The notes: generated by a model not told the origin, from the letters alone. Positions 1 to 5,840 are shown, numbered from the stretch's first letter. The stretch: DNA of 6,982 nucleotides from Flavobacteriales bacterium (GCA_027488055.1 JAIYCK010000015.1:1-6982); one strand, 5' to 3'. Translations and numbers: made by a program.

Positions 1-81
1 AGCACGTTGATATTCTTGGGCGATGCGGATGCCAGAGAGGAGTAATACACCGATGATAGCGGGGATGAGAAAGGGGGACAT
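1..81 (-). CDS. Slipin / stomatin-like SPFH (band 7) protein, N-terminal fragment
   Basis: Only the first 27 codons lie in the window; the gene continues past position 1. The start ATG is at 81-79. The peptide begins MSPFLIPAIIGVLLLSGIRI, a short N-terminal membrane hairpin or anchor, and continues with AQEYQRA. A hydrophobic segment followed by I/R-x-x-x-EYxR is what slipins (prokaryotic stomatins) show immediately before their SPFH domain, usually as EYER or EYQR then a V/I-VFRLGR stretch, which would lie outside the window. Slipins are membrane-bound oligomeric scaffolds linked to membrane microdomains and quality control, often beside NfeD-type proteins. No partner is visible here. A near-consensus -7 element (TACCTTTA, 113-106) lies 24 nt upstream. 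The assignment rests on 27 residues only. Confidence 0.7.
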   Translation of the reverse strand, partial: MSPFLIPAIIGVLLLSGIRIAQEYQRA

Positions 82-105
82 GGTCAATCATTTTAAATAT
101 GAGCA

Positions 106-113
106 TAAAGGTA
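106..113 (-). promoter_or_regulatory. Possible Bacteroidota -7 element for the slipin gene
   Basis: On the minus strand this reads TACCTTTA, matching five of the six fixed bases of TAnnTTTG (last base A instead of G). It lies 24 nt upstream of the slipin ATG, a plausible leader length. No clear -33 TTTG is visible at the right distance, so this is a weak call. Confidence 0.25.
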
Positions 114-186
114 GATGCTCCTTTATGGGCGACCTAGGATTTAAGCTCTTTTATGAAAAGGATCTGATCGCTACCGTCCGTGGCTA

Positions 187-218
187 GACTCCGCTGCCCT
201 CGACTCCGCTCGGGCACC
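187..218. repeat. REP-like GC-rich repeat copy
   Basis: The 9-mer GACTCCGCT occurs at 187-195 and again at 202-210. The stretch 197-218 (CCCTCGACTCCGCTCGGGCA...) aligns in layout with the CCTTCGAC-AGG-CTCAGG-AACC units at 5984-6027: a CCnTCGAC half, a short spacer, a GCTC half, then A/C-CC. Degenerate imperfectly palindromic units of this kind are scattered through intergenic DNA of many Bacteroidota, so this is probably another member of the same family. It carries no coding signal. Confidence 0.45.
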
Positions 219-428
219 GGAGACGCTCGGCATTGGGGTGTGTCAATTTCGCTGAAAAGTCATAGGAGGGGTACTCGGCCCGCGGCGCTGGGTGTAGTAT
301 ATGCCGTTGTGTTCAAATTGGACCGTTGAGATGCGCTGCAAAAGATAATTGGAGTGGCGTAATAAGGATAGTCCAATCGATCATATCCTCACGATAGCGA
401 TGCTATTCTGAACACTCATCATTTCTAT

Positions 429-436
429 TATCTTTG
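429..436 (+). promoter_or_regulatory. Bacteroidota-type -7 promoter element (TAnnTTTG) for the cytochrome c operon
   Basis: TATCTTTG matches TAnnTTTG perfectly. A weak -33-like TCTG lies at 407-410, 18 nt upstream. With this element the transcription start would fall near 440, so the leader to the ATG at 443 or 449 is only a few nucleotides. The TTG at 434-436, which is in frame with the gene, lies inside this element and is therefore unlikely to be the start codon. Confidence 0.5.
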
Positions 437-448
437 AAAAAAATGACC

Positions 449-775
449 ATGAAAAAAATCTACATCATAGCCCTTGTAATCGGCATCGCTTCGTGCACCG
501 CATCCAAACTCACCGTGCCCACGCAGGCAGACGCCGATGAAGCGCAAAAGACGTTTCCGGGCGCTACCCTGGCCGATATCTCCAATGGCAAGGGATTGTA
601 TGAACAACATTGCCAAAGCTGCCATGGACTCAAAACGGTCACTGATTATTCGGTGCAAGCTTGGCACAGCATCGTACCCGGTATGGTGCAACAAGCCAAT
701 GAAAAATCACCTAACTCGGTATCCGAAAATGATGAACGTCTCATCCTGATGTACGTGACTTCGGTTAGACGTTGA
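449..775 (+). CDS. Small lipoprotein cytochrome c (single CxxCH haem site)
   Basis: From the ATG at 449 the protein has 108 residues. It opens MKKIYIIALVIGIAS followed by Cys16: a short charged n-region, a hydrophobic core and an I-A-S-C lipobox, so it should be exported by Sec, cleaved by signal peptidase II and lipid-anchored, facing the periplasm. A haem-binding motif CQSCH lies at residues 55-59, preceded by GKGLYEQH as in class I c-type cytochromes (G-x-x-L/I-Y-x-x-x-C-x-x-C-H). Met79 in the VPGM stretch is a candidate sixth haem ligand. The C-terminal LILMYVTSV helix is the usual closing helix of the fold. The redox partner is unknown; the fold suggests electron transfer. An in-frame ATG at 443 would add two residues (MT). 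The MKK start is preferred for its canonical n-region. A perfect -7 element lies immediately upstream, and the next gene starts 9 nt after the stop, so the two are probably co-transcribed. Confidence 0.85.
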   Translation: MKKIYIIALVIGIASCTASKLTVPTQADADEAQKTFPGATLADISNGKGLYEQHCQSCHGLKTVTDYSVQAWHSIVPGMVQQANEKSPNSVSENDERLILMYVTSVRR

Positions 776-784
776 TTCTTCCGC

Positions 785-1243
785 ATGACGCCTGTTTTCA
801 AGAAAATGACCTACAAAGGGCAGCACCCCATCCATGTGGTGGATGCCCCGCTGTCATTCTTGCCCGAACTGGAGGCCATGTCGGCCTATACGGCCATTCA
901 AACAGAAGTGAGGCCTACTGACCAGGTGACCTTCGCACTCACCTTCGTCACCTCATTGCAGCACATCGAAAGCGCTGTGAAAACACAATTCCCGCGACTC
1001 GCCCCCGAGGCAGCGTGGTGGTTCGCATATCCCAAAGGCTCATCCAAAAAATATCGTTGCGACTTCAATCGCGACACGGGATGGGCGGCGCTCGGCGAAT
1101 TGGGTTTCGAAGGGGTACGCATCATCTCCATCGACGCCGATTGGAGTGCACTGCGTTTTCGCCCTGTGGAACAGATCAAACATTTTACACGCCGATCTAC
1201 CATGGCGCTCTCTGAACAAGGCAAAGAAAGGGGGAAGAAATAA
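785..1243 (+). CDS. DUF3052-like protein of unknown function
   Basis: A 152-residue soluble protein with no signal peptide or membrane segment. Its layout resembles the DUF3052 family: an N-terminal HVVDAPLSF (residues 17-25, compare the NAP/DAP-x-x-F of the family), a central DQVTFALTFV strand (46-55), AWWFAYPKGSSKK (77-89, compare the conserved W-x-x-x-PK), and a closing VRIISIDADWSALRFR (111-126) with the conserved D-x-x-WSxLRF. The family's biochemical role is not known. The C-terminal tail after residue 140 is charged and probably disordered. The start at 785 puts it 9 nt behind the cytochrome c stop. Met8 at 806 (MTYKGQ) is an alternative start that fits the family's N-terminus. No independent promoter is visible, so expression probably follows the cytochrome c promoter. 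Coding on this strand is certain; the family assignment is from motif layout alone. Confidence 0.8.
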   Translation: MTPVFKKMTYKGQHPIHVVDAPLSFLPELEAMSAYTAIQTEVRPTDQVTFALTFVTSLQHIESAVKTQFPRLAPEAAWWFAYPKGSSKKYRCDFNRDTGWAALGELGFEGVRIISIDADWSALRFRPVEQIKHFTRRSTMALSEQGKERGKK

Positions 1244-1267
1244 GAACTTGCGTGATCTGTGCACTTC

Positions 1268-1291
1268 CTTGCATTGCTTTAGCAATACAGG
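1268..1291. terminator. Possible bidirectional hairpin between convergent operons
   Basis: An imperfect inverted repeat CTTG-c-ATTGC / GCAAT-a-CAGG closes on the loop TTTA. It sits 24 nt after the stop of the plus-strand DUF3052-like gene and overlaps the stop codon of the convergent minus-strand gene. Location suits a shared terminator, but neither side has a strong T tract, so it is weak as an intrinsic terminator. Confidence 0.3.
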
Positions 1292-1638
1292 TTAAACTCT
1301 TCTTTGCCACATTGCACTTTACAAAATGCTTTGGTGCCGGCAGCCGCTGGCAGCGGAATGCGCAAAAGTCCGGGCTCGCACTCACCCTCAAACAAGACCG
1401 TGCCGACAGTGTTTTCGTCGCTGTGCATCGCCACGTGCATCTGCATTTTATACTTCGTTTGAATGGCTACCGAAGTGCCTGAAGTGTGATTTTCCAAACG
1501 TGCGGTGACGTCGGATTGAGCGGTCATCGACTTGCGTTTGCCCAGTACAAACAACAGACGACGGTACAATACGATGATCAGCAATACTACGGTCGCAAAC
1601 AGCATTACGCTGCGCAAAGTCTCTAGGTGTTTTGACAT
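1279..1638 (-). CDS. Single-pass membrane protein of unknown function
   Basis: A 119-residue protein I do not recognise. One transmembrane helix spans about residues 10-32 (VMLFATVVLLIIVLY, then a basic RRLLFVLGKRK stretch). The rest, about residues 38-119, is a small domain that by the positive-inside rule (RR, GKRK after the helix) is more likely cytoplasmic than periplasmic. It looks beta-rich (SDVTARLENH, TSVAIQTKYKMQMHVAM, GTVLFEGECEPG, LLRIPLP). Four cysteines are present: Cys87, Cys106, Cys110 and the C-terminal Cys119, in a tail reading AFCKVQCGKEEFNLYC. The gene starts 7 nt after the DUF493 stop, so the two form an operon. The stop codon overlaps a hairpin shared with the convergent neighbour. 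Coding is supported by the hydrophobic pattern, operon spacing and absence of a better frame. Confidence 0.75.
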   Translation of the reverse strand: MSKHLETLRSVMLFATVVLLIIVLYRRLLFVLGKRKSMTAQSDVTARLENHTSGTSVAIQTKYKMQMHVAMHSDENTVGTVLFEGECEPGLLRIPLPAAAGTKAFCKVQCGKEEFNLYC

Positions 1639-1645
1639 GGGATGG

Positions 1646-1918
1646 CTATAAAGATAAAATGCCCTCGATGGAGGCCGCTTTCAAATATCGATCAAATACT
1701 GCATCGGAACTGAGCATGATTTCACGCACCGTAATACTGGTGTATTTTCCGTTGCTCGATAAGCGGGAATTGAATTGTACGTCTTCGCTGAAAATGCGCT
1801 TCAACTGACCAATCTTTTGCTCATCATTGGGCAAAATGAATTTGAACATATACATACTCGGCCATTTGTGGGTTTCATTCAACCGCTGGCGCAGTTCATT
1901 GAGTCGATCTTCGTTCAT
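1646..1918 (-). CDS. DUF493 (YbeD-like) family protein
   Basis: A 90-residue cytoplasmic protein matching DUF493, a small ACT-like ferredoxin-fold family. Visible family features are an N-terminal helix MNEDRLNELRQRLNET, the KWPSMYMFKFILPN strand (family form: WP-x-x-Y-x-x-KFI-x-P), a central helix with EQKIGQLKRIF, the SSNGKYTSITV beta strand (family form: S-S-x-GK-Y/F-T/V-S-x-T), and the ending SIEGILSL (family form: v-x-GV-I-x-x-L). Length is typical. E. coli YbeD is the named relative; no function is firmly established. The frame is open upstream to 2122, but the family begins at this Met and a perfect -7 element (1944-1937) sits 18 nt upstream, so the ATG at 1918 is the start. The gene is followed after 7 nt by a membrane protein gene in the same direction. 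Confidence 0.88.
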   Translation of the reverse strand: MNEDRLNELRQRLNETHKWPSMYMFKFILPNDEQKIGQLKRIFSEDVQFNSRLSSNGKYTSITVREIMLSSDAVFDRYLKAASIEGILSL

Positions 1919-1936
1919 ACCTATTTTTCGAGTGTA

Positions 1937-1944
1937 CAAAGGTA
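1937..1944 (-). promoter_or_regulatory. Bacteroidota-type -7 promoter element (TAnnTTTG) for the DUF493 operon
   Basis: On the minus strand this reads TACCTTTG, a perfect TAnnTTTG match, ending 18 nt before the DUF493 ATG. The predicted transcript would start near 1933 with a leader of about 15 nt. No good -33 TTTG is visible. The element lies inside the upstream extension of the open frame, which argues against that extension being coding. Confidence 0.5.
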
Positions 1945-2151
1945 TGAATTTGAACTTAGACACGGCCGCAATTTCACACATTTCATCCCTTTTAGGGGTG
2001 CACCCAGATTCCCTAGGATAGGCTGTGCTCTTGGATGTTGGCAGGGGAGATGCTTGGCTGCAGGTGCACAGCGACCGCAGGTGCAGGACACACACGGCCA
2101 TCACATTCTGGTGCATGAGCAAATTATCTTGTCACCATGGTCACGCCCGCT

Positions 2152-2529
2152 TCAGGGATGAAAATGCTTTCGGACATAGGCCATTTCCTCACGGTCGGTC
2201 ATCTTGTCGGCCGACTCCACGTCGAACGTGATTTCTTTGAAGTGCAAATCTTCATTCACATAATTATGCAGCTCTTTTTTGGCATCGGTGGGCCCAAATA
2301 AAAGGACATAATCGTACTTGAGAATGACATGGGAGAGCTCTTTGTAATAGGCCGCATGCATTTGTTGCTCTTTGTGGTGCATGTGGTTTTCGCCTTTATG
2401 CAAGACTTCTTCGCGGGTATGATGCGTGAATTTGGATGTGATCGAAGTGCGCTGAATCGGTGCATCCAAATCGATGAGGTGGGCCACAGAATGATCCAGC
2501 CAAATACCTAAGCACTTGATGTCTTGCAT
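2152..2529 (-). CDS. Small protein of the 'translational machinery protein' type, possibly eRF1/baeRF-related
   Basis: From the ATG at 2529 the protein has 125 residues. It opens with MQDIKCLGIWLDHSVAHLID, where the WLDHxxAHV/I strand is a hallmark of small bacterial proteins that databases label 'translational machinery protein' or hypothetical. It continues with a His-rich middle (HH at 36-37, HHK at 51-53), AYYKELSHVI (60-69), DYVLLFGPTDAKKEL (73-87; family form: ilv-x-GP-x-x-AK-x-EL) and a closing DKMTDREEMAYVRKHF (108-123). The GP-x-x-AK-x-x-L strand-loop-helix recalls the eRF1/Pelota-type domains of baeRF proteins, which suggests but does not prove a ribosome-associated role. No signal peptide. 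The start is ambiguous. A second in-frame ATG at 2565 has a strong Shine-Dalgarno (AAGGAG, 7-nt gap) and would add MH, seven Phe encoded by a T tract, and TLH. The 2529 start fits the family's N-terminus; the 2565 start fits the ribosome-binding site. Confidence 0.72.
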   Translation of the reverse strand: MQDIKCLGIWLDHSVAHLIDLDAPIQRTSITSKFTHHTREEVLHKGENHMHHKEQQMHAAYYKELSHVILKYDYVLLFGPTDAKKELHNYVNEDLHFKEITFDVESADKMTDREEMAYVRKHFHP

Positions 2530-2538
2530 GTGTAGTGT

Positions 2539-2560
2539 AAAAAAAAAAAAAAAAAAAAAA
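2539..2560 (-). repeat. 22-nt homopolymer tract (A22 on +, T22 in sense of the adjacent gene)
   Basis: An uninterrupted run of 22 A on the plus strand, far longer than any other homopolymer in the window. In the direction of the adjacent gene it is T22, lying 9 nt upstream of the ATG at 2529 and starting within codon 2 of the frame opened by the ATG at 2565. At 22 bases the frame from 2565 joins MQDIK... correctly; losing or gaining one or two bases would break it. Such tracts are prone to slippage by DNA polymerase, RNA polymerase and sequencing platforms, so the exact length is the least certain part of this sequence. Confidence 0.9.
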
Positions 2561-2572
2561 TGCATGGTGCAT
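2560..2572 (-). promoter_or_regulatory. Small dyad directly before the T tract
   Basis: In the sense direction the bases read ATGCA-CCA-TGCAT, a 5-bp stem with a 3-nt loop, followed directly by the remaining T tract. The dyad contains the in-frame ATG at 2565 and begins right after the Shine-Dalgarno. A hairpin followed by a long U run is the layout of an intrinsic terminator or attenuator, but the stem is short and GC-poor, so function is speculative. Confidence 0.3.
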
Positions 2573-2578
2573 CTCCTT
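2573..2578 (-). promoter_or_regulatory. Strong Shine-Dalgarno in front of the ATG at 2565
   Basis: AAGGAG on the minus strand, 7 nt upstream of the ATG at 2565, is the only textbook Shine-Dalgarno seen before a gene in this window; the other genes start without one. It therefore bears directly on whether translation begins at 2565, through the Phe-coding T tract, rather than at 2529. A partial -7 element (CACCTTTG, five of six fixed bases, 2593-2586) lies just upstream. Confidence 0.5.
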
Positions 2579-2695
2579 CGCTGGACAAAGGTGATAGTAA
2601 GAGAGGCTGTGAAGTTTACACAACTAGGTGAATGAGTTGCATCATTCGCGCATGGAGTGCCGACGCTGAAAAACTTGTTTGGAAAAGCGGAGCGA

Positions 2696-5329
2696 CTAGA
2701 AGGACAGCGCCAAACGCAGGTTGATCCGCCGGCCTGTGAGATAGGTAGGGATACCATATTGACGCCCGTTCACATCTTGCACCCATTGGTGGTTGATGAT
2801 GTTGTTGACGCCGAGTAAATTGAATACTTCCAGCGAGATACTGCCGGAATCAAATGTGCGATTGAATTTGTTATTGTTTTTCTTGCCGGGCAAAATCAAA
2901 TCACGGCTGAAACCAATGTCGGTGCGGATGTAACTGCGCGTGCGTGTCACATCCAAATAACGATCGTTGCCGGGCGGACCAAAGGGTACTCCCGTGGAAA
3001 AATACAAGGTCAAGAGGACTTTGTACCATGGTTTTTTGGGCATCTCATCTTGAAACAACATGCTGAAGCTAAAGCGCTGATCGTTGGGACGCGGGATGTA
3101 ACCTGGAATTTGCTTGATGCTATCTGTGGGGGTATCATCAATGGTGAAACCGGGAATAATGGTGTCACCCTCGCTGTTGAGGTAGAGGTAATAATAATCG
3201 TCGACAAGATCTTCCTCGGTTTTGAGAATGGAGGCACGCAACCACGATTGCACGCCCGGGATGAATTCACCGTTGACCATGATGTCGGCACCCGCCGCAT
3301 ATCCATGGCTGTTGTTGGTGGCCAAATAACGCAAGCGCACATTTTCGACTTTATACGGAATCAAGTTGTCGAGTTTTTTGTAGTACAGCTCGGTGGTCAG
3401 CTTGAAAGGACGGTGCCACGCATGAAAGATATAGTCCATGCCCGCGATAAAATGCAAGCTTCGCTGAGCGCGGATATCTGGATTGATCTTGCCGTCCAAT
3501 CCACGCATCTCGCGATAAAAAGGCGGTTGCCAATAATATCCACCGGCCAATCGCAGCACCACATCTTTGGTCAAGGTATCGATTTTGCCTCTTTTGTTTT
3601 CTAAGGTGCCGAGCCAAGTGGGGGTATAGCTCAAAAGAATGCGAGGACCACCTACCAGTTGTTGGTTGTAACTCCAGTAATGCGCGCGCGCTCCCACGTT
3701 GAGTGAAAGTTTGTCTTGGGTGCCGTCTGCCGACTTTTTAAAGGTCCACACTTTGTCGTGCTGCAAATAGGCGGTTGCGCGCATGTTATTTAAATCATTC
3801 ACTGATTTCACGCGGTCCTGCAGGTAGATGATTTGATCCCCTTGGAGCGATGGATTGGTATATCCCAAACTATCGGGCGGTCGAGGAGAGGCATATCCTG
3901 CTGAGTCGATCAGCGTCCATTCTTTTAGTTTGTCATAAATCTGTTCGTTTTGTACGTCGAAGCCCCACGACAACACGCGGTCTTGATGATCGTAATCCTT
4001 GAAGCCCTTGTGACTAAATTGTAGTACAGTGGCGTTTAGAATATTGCGGCCATGGTCAATGAATCCACCCACACCGCGGTTGCGCAAAACTTCTCCGAAT
4101 TCGTCGCTGCCCAGATCACGTTCCAATTCGTCCAATCGATAAGCACCTTGGATGTCGAAGAATTCCGTCTCATAGGTATTGAATGCACTGAAGGTAAAGC
4201 GCAATTGAGAAGTAGGATCGGGGTTGAAACGCGCGCTCAATGCACCGAAAAAGGTCTCAAACTGTGTGGTTTCTTGGCCATCGAAAAAGACCGTGAGGCG
4301 CAGTGCTTCATTGATATTGCCGACATCGGTTTGGCGAGTGGATGGGATGAAGGTGTATTTGTTGCGGGCATAATTACCCAAAAAACTAAATTCCCAGCGA
4401 CCATACTCCTCAGGGCGATACGTGATATAGGATTGCAAGTCATAGTAGAGCGGACGATAGTCGCCTTGCACATCCAAAGTATTAAATATATAGGAGTTGT
4501 TCTTGTAGCGAAAACCCGTATTGTGGGTCCATTTATGGCTTTTGGTGGTGCCTTCCAATTGCAAGGAAGCGCCCAGTAGTCCCATGGTAAGTTTGCCCGC
4601 AAAGCTATCGGGGCGGTGGTAGCGAATATCCAATACGCTGCTCAATCGATCGCCGTATTTCGCTTCAAATCCACCCGCGGAGAATTTGATGTCATCCACC
4701 ATATCAGGATTGGGAAAACTCAATCCCTCTTGTTCACCCGCGCGCACCAAAAAGGGACGGTAGACTTGGATGTCGTTTACATATATAAGGTTTTCGTCAA
4801 AGCTGCCCCCGCGCACACTGTAGCTGCTGCTGAGTTCAGAAGCAAAGTTCACAGGCGCTTGTATCAAAAAGCTTTCGATGCCCGGGTTGATGGTGGGCAA
4901 ACTTGTTTTGAGTTTGGTTTCGATCGGGCGCAAACCACTTTTGCCAGAAGCCCGAATGGTGACGGTGCCTATCTCCACCGTATTGTCAATGACCACTGTG
5001 ATTTCGCGCACCTCGCCGGGCGACAGTCGAAATGTTTTTTCCACCTTGTTGTTGCCAAACCCCTCGAACAAAACCACCGCATCCACACCAGATGGCAATT
5101 GAATGGTGAATCGACCGAATGCATCGACCTGCACTCCATTGAGCGGGTTTTCTTTTTCGCGTACCAAAACACCCAATGCAGGCTGCGAGTTGGGATCGAT
5201 GATGCTGCCTTTGAGAGTGGCTGTTTGGGCCACGGCGAGCAAAGAGAGCAAACTAAAGCCGAGGGTCTGGCCCCAGCGCAAAATATGCGAAGCAAAAAAT
5301 GGCATGGACAAAAAACATGGTCTTGGCAT
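2696..5329 (-). CDS. TonB-dependent outer-membrane receptor with carboxypeptidase-regulatory-like domain
   Basis: An 877-residue TonB-dependent receptor. Residues 1-35 form a signal peptide (TLGFSLLSLLAVA, cleavage likely before QTATL). Residues about 39-116 are a carboxypeptidase-D-regulatory-like beta domain (LKGSIIDPNSQPALGVLV ... VDAFGRFTIQLPSG ... VREITVVI). The plug domain is at about 140-237, with SYSVRGGSFDENLIYVNDI (169-187), PNPDMVDDIKFSAGGFEAKY (207-225) and SSVLDIRY. The remainder, to residue 877, is a 22-strand-type barrel with aromatic girdles, ending RINLRLALSF with a C-terminal Phe as required for BAM insertion. This plug sequence type is widespread in Bacteroidota and differs from SusC: no SusD gene is adjacent, so the substrate cannot be inferred. 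It would use TonB-ExbBD energy to import a ligand across the outer membrane. Met9 (5305) is an alternative start giving a tidier signal peptide and a 28-nt leader from the -7 element at 5344-5337; the start at 5329 would leave almost no leader. The reading frame is intact throughout. Confidence 0.93.
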   Translation of the reverse strand: MPRPCFLSMPFFASHILRWGQTLGFSLLSLLAVAQTATLKGSIIDPNSQPALGVLVREKENPLNGVQVDAFGRFTIQLPSGVDAVVLFEGFGNNKVEKTFRLSPGEVREITVVIDNTVEIGTVTIRASGKSGLRPIETKLKTSLPTINPGIESFLIQAPVNFASELSSSYSVRGGSFDENLIYVNDIQVYRPFLVRAGEQEGLSFPNPDMVDDIKFSAGGFEAKYGDRLSSVLDIRYHRPDSFAGKLTMGLLGASLQLEGTTKSHKWTHNTGFRYKNNSYIFNTLDVQGDYRPLYYDLQSYITYRPEEYGRWEFSFLGNYARNKYTFIPSTRQTDVGNINEALRLTVFFDGQETTQFETFFGALSARFNPDPTSQLRFTFSAFNTYETEFFDIQGAYRLDELERDLGSDEFGEVLRNRGVGGFIDHGRNILNATVLQFSHKGFKDYDHQDRVLSWGFDVQNEQIYDKLKEWTLIDSAGYASPRPPDSLGYTNPSLQGDQIIYLQDRVKSVNDLNNMRATAYLQHDKVWTFKKSADGTQDKLSLNVGARAHYWSYNQQLVGGPRILLSYTPTWLGTLENKRGKIDTLTKDVVLRLAGGYYWQPPFYREMRGLDGKINPDIRAQRSLHFIAGMDYIFHAWHRPFKLTTELYYKKLDNLIPYKVENVRLRYLATNNSHGYAAGADIMVNGEFIPGVQSWLRASILKTEEDLVDDYYYLYLNSEGDTIIPGFTIDDTPTDSIKQIPGYIPRPNDQRFSFSMLFQDEMPKKPWYKVLLTLYFSTGVPFGPPGNDRYLDVTRTRSYIRTDIGFSRDLILPGKKNNNKFNRTFDSGSISLEVFNLLGVNNIINHQWVQDVNGRQYGIPTYLTGRRINLRLALSF

Positions 5330-5336
5330 AGGCGCT

Positions 5337-5370
5337 CAAAAGTACTTCGAGTTGGGCTAGTGAGGCCAAA
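5337..5370 (-). promoter_or_regulatory. Bacteroidota-type promoter for the TonB-dependent receptor
   Basis: On the minus strand a -33-like TTTG (5370-5367) is followed after 22 nt by a perfect -7 element TACTTTTG (5344-5337). Both halves of the Bacteroidota consensus are present, making this the best promoter in the window. The predicted start near 5333 gives about 4 nt of leader to the ATG at 5329 or 28 nt to the ATG at 5305. Confidence 0.5.
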
Positions 5371-5438
5371 CTTTTTTCCTTCGAAAGGATGTACAAAAGG
5401 AGCGATAAAACCCCGACATGAAACGAGAAATGATCGAA

Positions 5439-5828
5439 TTATTGCATCTGAGCGGATTTAATGCCCAAAGCAGCACAAATCCATGCGCCGATCCAAGCTA
5501 TCCCACCCAGGGGAGTGATGAGACCTAAGAAATCAATGCGCACGGCAATTAAATCTTTGCAAGCCAAAAGATAAAGAGAGCCCGAAAAACAGATCAAGCC
5601 CACTGCCATGAGCCGCACGGACCAGCGCATGAGCGCCGAGGTGCCCACCAAGCGCAGCAGAAACAACAGTCCGAGCGTGTGTACAAAATGATAGAGCACC
5701 GCCGTTTGCCAAGCCTGCAAGGAGGCCGGCTGCAGCATCGATTTGAGCGTATGTGCTCCAAAAGCACCTGCCACCACTGCCAAGGCCATGAGCACACATC
5801 CGATTTGGTACCAACGTGATATATTCAT
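5439..5828 (-). CDS. DUF423 family four-helix membrane protein (YgdD-like)
   Basis: A 129-residue integral membrane protein with four predicted helices at about 7-25, 42-62, 70-90 and 98-122. Diagnostic DUF423 motifs are present in order: VVAGAFGAHTLK (residues 19-30), WQTAVLYHFVHTLGLL (40-55), CFSGSLYLLA (80-89) and LITPLGGIAWIGAW (103-116). Length and topology are typical of the family. E. coli YgdD is a relative; the biochemical function is not established. The start at 5828 gives the usual N-terminus just before the first helix and is the only reasonable ATG. A perfect -7 element ends only 4 nt upstream, implying a leaderless or nearly leaderless mRNA. The gap to the TonB-dependent receptor is 109 nt and contains that gene's own promoter, so the two are probably separate units. 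Confidence 0.93.
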   Translation of the reverse strand: MNISRWYQIGCVLMALAVVAGAFGAHTLKSMLQPASLQAWQTAVLYHFVHTLGLLFLLRLVGTSALMRWSVRLMAVGLICFSGSLYLLACKDLIAVRIDFLGLITPLGGIAWIGAWICAALGIKSAQMQ

Positions 5829-5832
5829 GTGA

Positions 5833-5840
5833 CAAAATTA
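5833..5840 (-). promoter_or_regulatory. Bacteroidota-type -7 promoter element (TAnnTTTG) for the DUF423 gene
   Basis: TAATTTTG on the minus strand is a perfect TAnnTTTG match, ending 4 nt before the ATG. With the usual spacing the transcript would start at or next to the ATG. No -33 TTTG is visible about 20 nt upstream, so promoter strength is uncertain. Confidence 0.42.

Larger units (their letters stand above)
82..428. other. Divergent intergenic region between slipin (-) and cytochrome c lipoprotein (+)
   Basis: About 350 bp without a convincing gene on either strand. It holds the presumed slipin leader (82-113), a GC-rich segment at 181-230 with a REP-like repeat copy, and a more AT-balanced part from about 300 containing a 7-bp inverted repeat (ATTGGAC at 317-323, GTCCAAT at 371-377) and a duplicated AATTGGA (316-322 and 347-353). 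No tRNA-like fold, terminator or ORF with recognisable content was found. The inverted repeat could be an operator, but nothing identifies a regulator. Confidence 0.5.

Noticed and set aside
232..241. ATTGGGGTGT shared between 232-241 and 6241-6250
   Set aside because: A single 10-mer with unrelated flanks is compatible with chance in a window of this size.
434..442. TTG start at 434 for the cytochrome c lipoprotein
   Set aside because: The TTG is part of the perfect -7 element TATCTTTG, and two ATG codons follow at 443 and 449, the second giving a canonical lipoprotein signal.
2060..2085. Direct repeat GCAGGTGCA at 2060-2068 and 2077-2085
   Set aside because: Only two 9-bp copies in a low-complexity GTGCA-rich stretch; no other unit or dyad supports a function.
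1919..2122. 68-codon upstream extension of the DUF493 frame (start at 2122)
   Set aside because: The family N-terminus begins at the ATG at 1918, a perfect -7 element lies inside the extension, and the extra residues look non-protein-like.
2586..2593. CACCTTTG as a -7 promoter element for the translational-machinery-type gene
   Set aside because: One of six fixed bases differs and no -33 element is found at a suitable distance; kept only as a supporting remark, not as a feature.
2671..2680. AAACTTGTTT dyad after the receptor stop as a terminator
   Set aside because: Only 4 bp per arm with a 2-nt spacer, too weak to fold, and only a short T run follows.
2566..2757. Extension of the translational-machinery-type frame to a start at 2757
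   Set aside because: It would overlap the 3' end of the TonB-dependent receptor by about 60 bp and pass the Shine-Dalgarno; the residues match no family.
4616..5461. Long plus-strand open frame (281 codons) opposite the receptor gene
   Set aside because: Antisense shadow of the TonB-dependent receptor; no recognisable domain, and the receptor frame is unambiguous. The same holds for 4052-4579 and 3050-3604.
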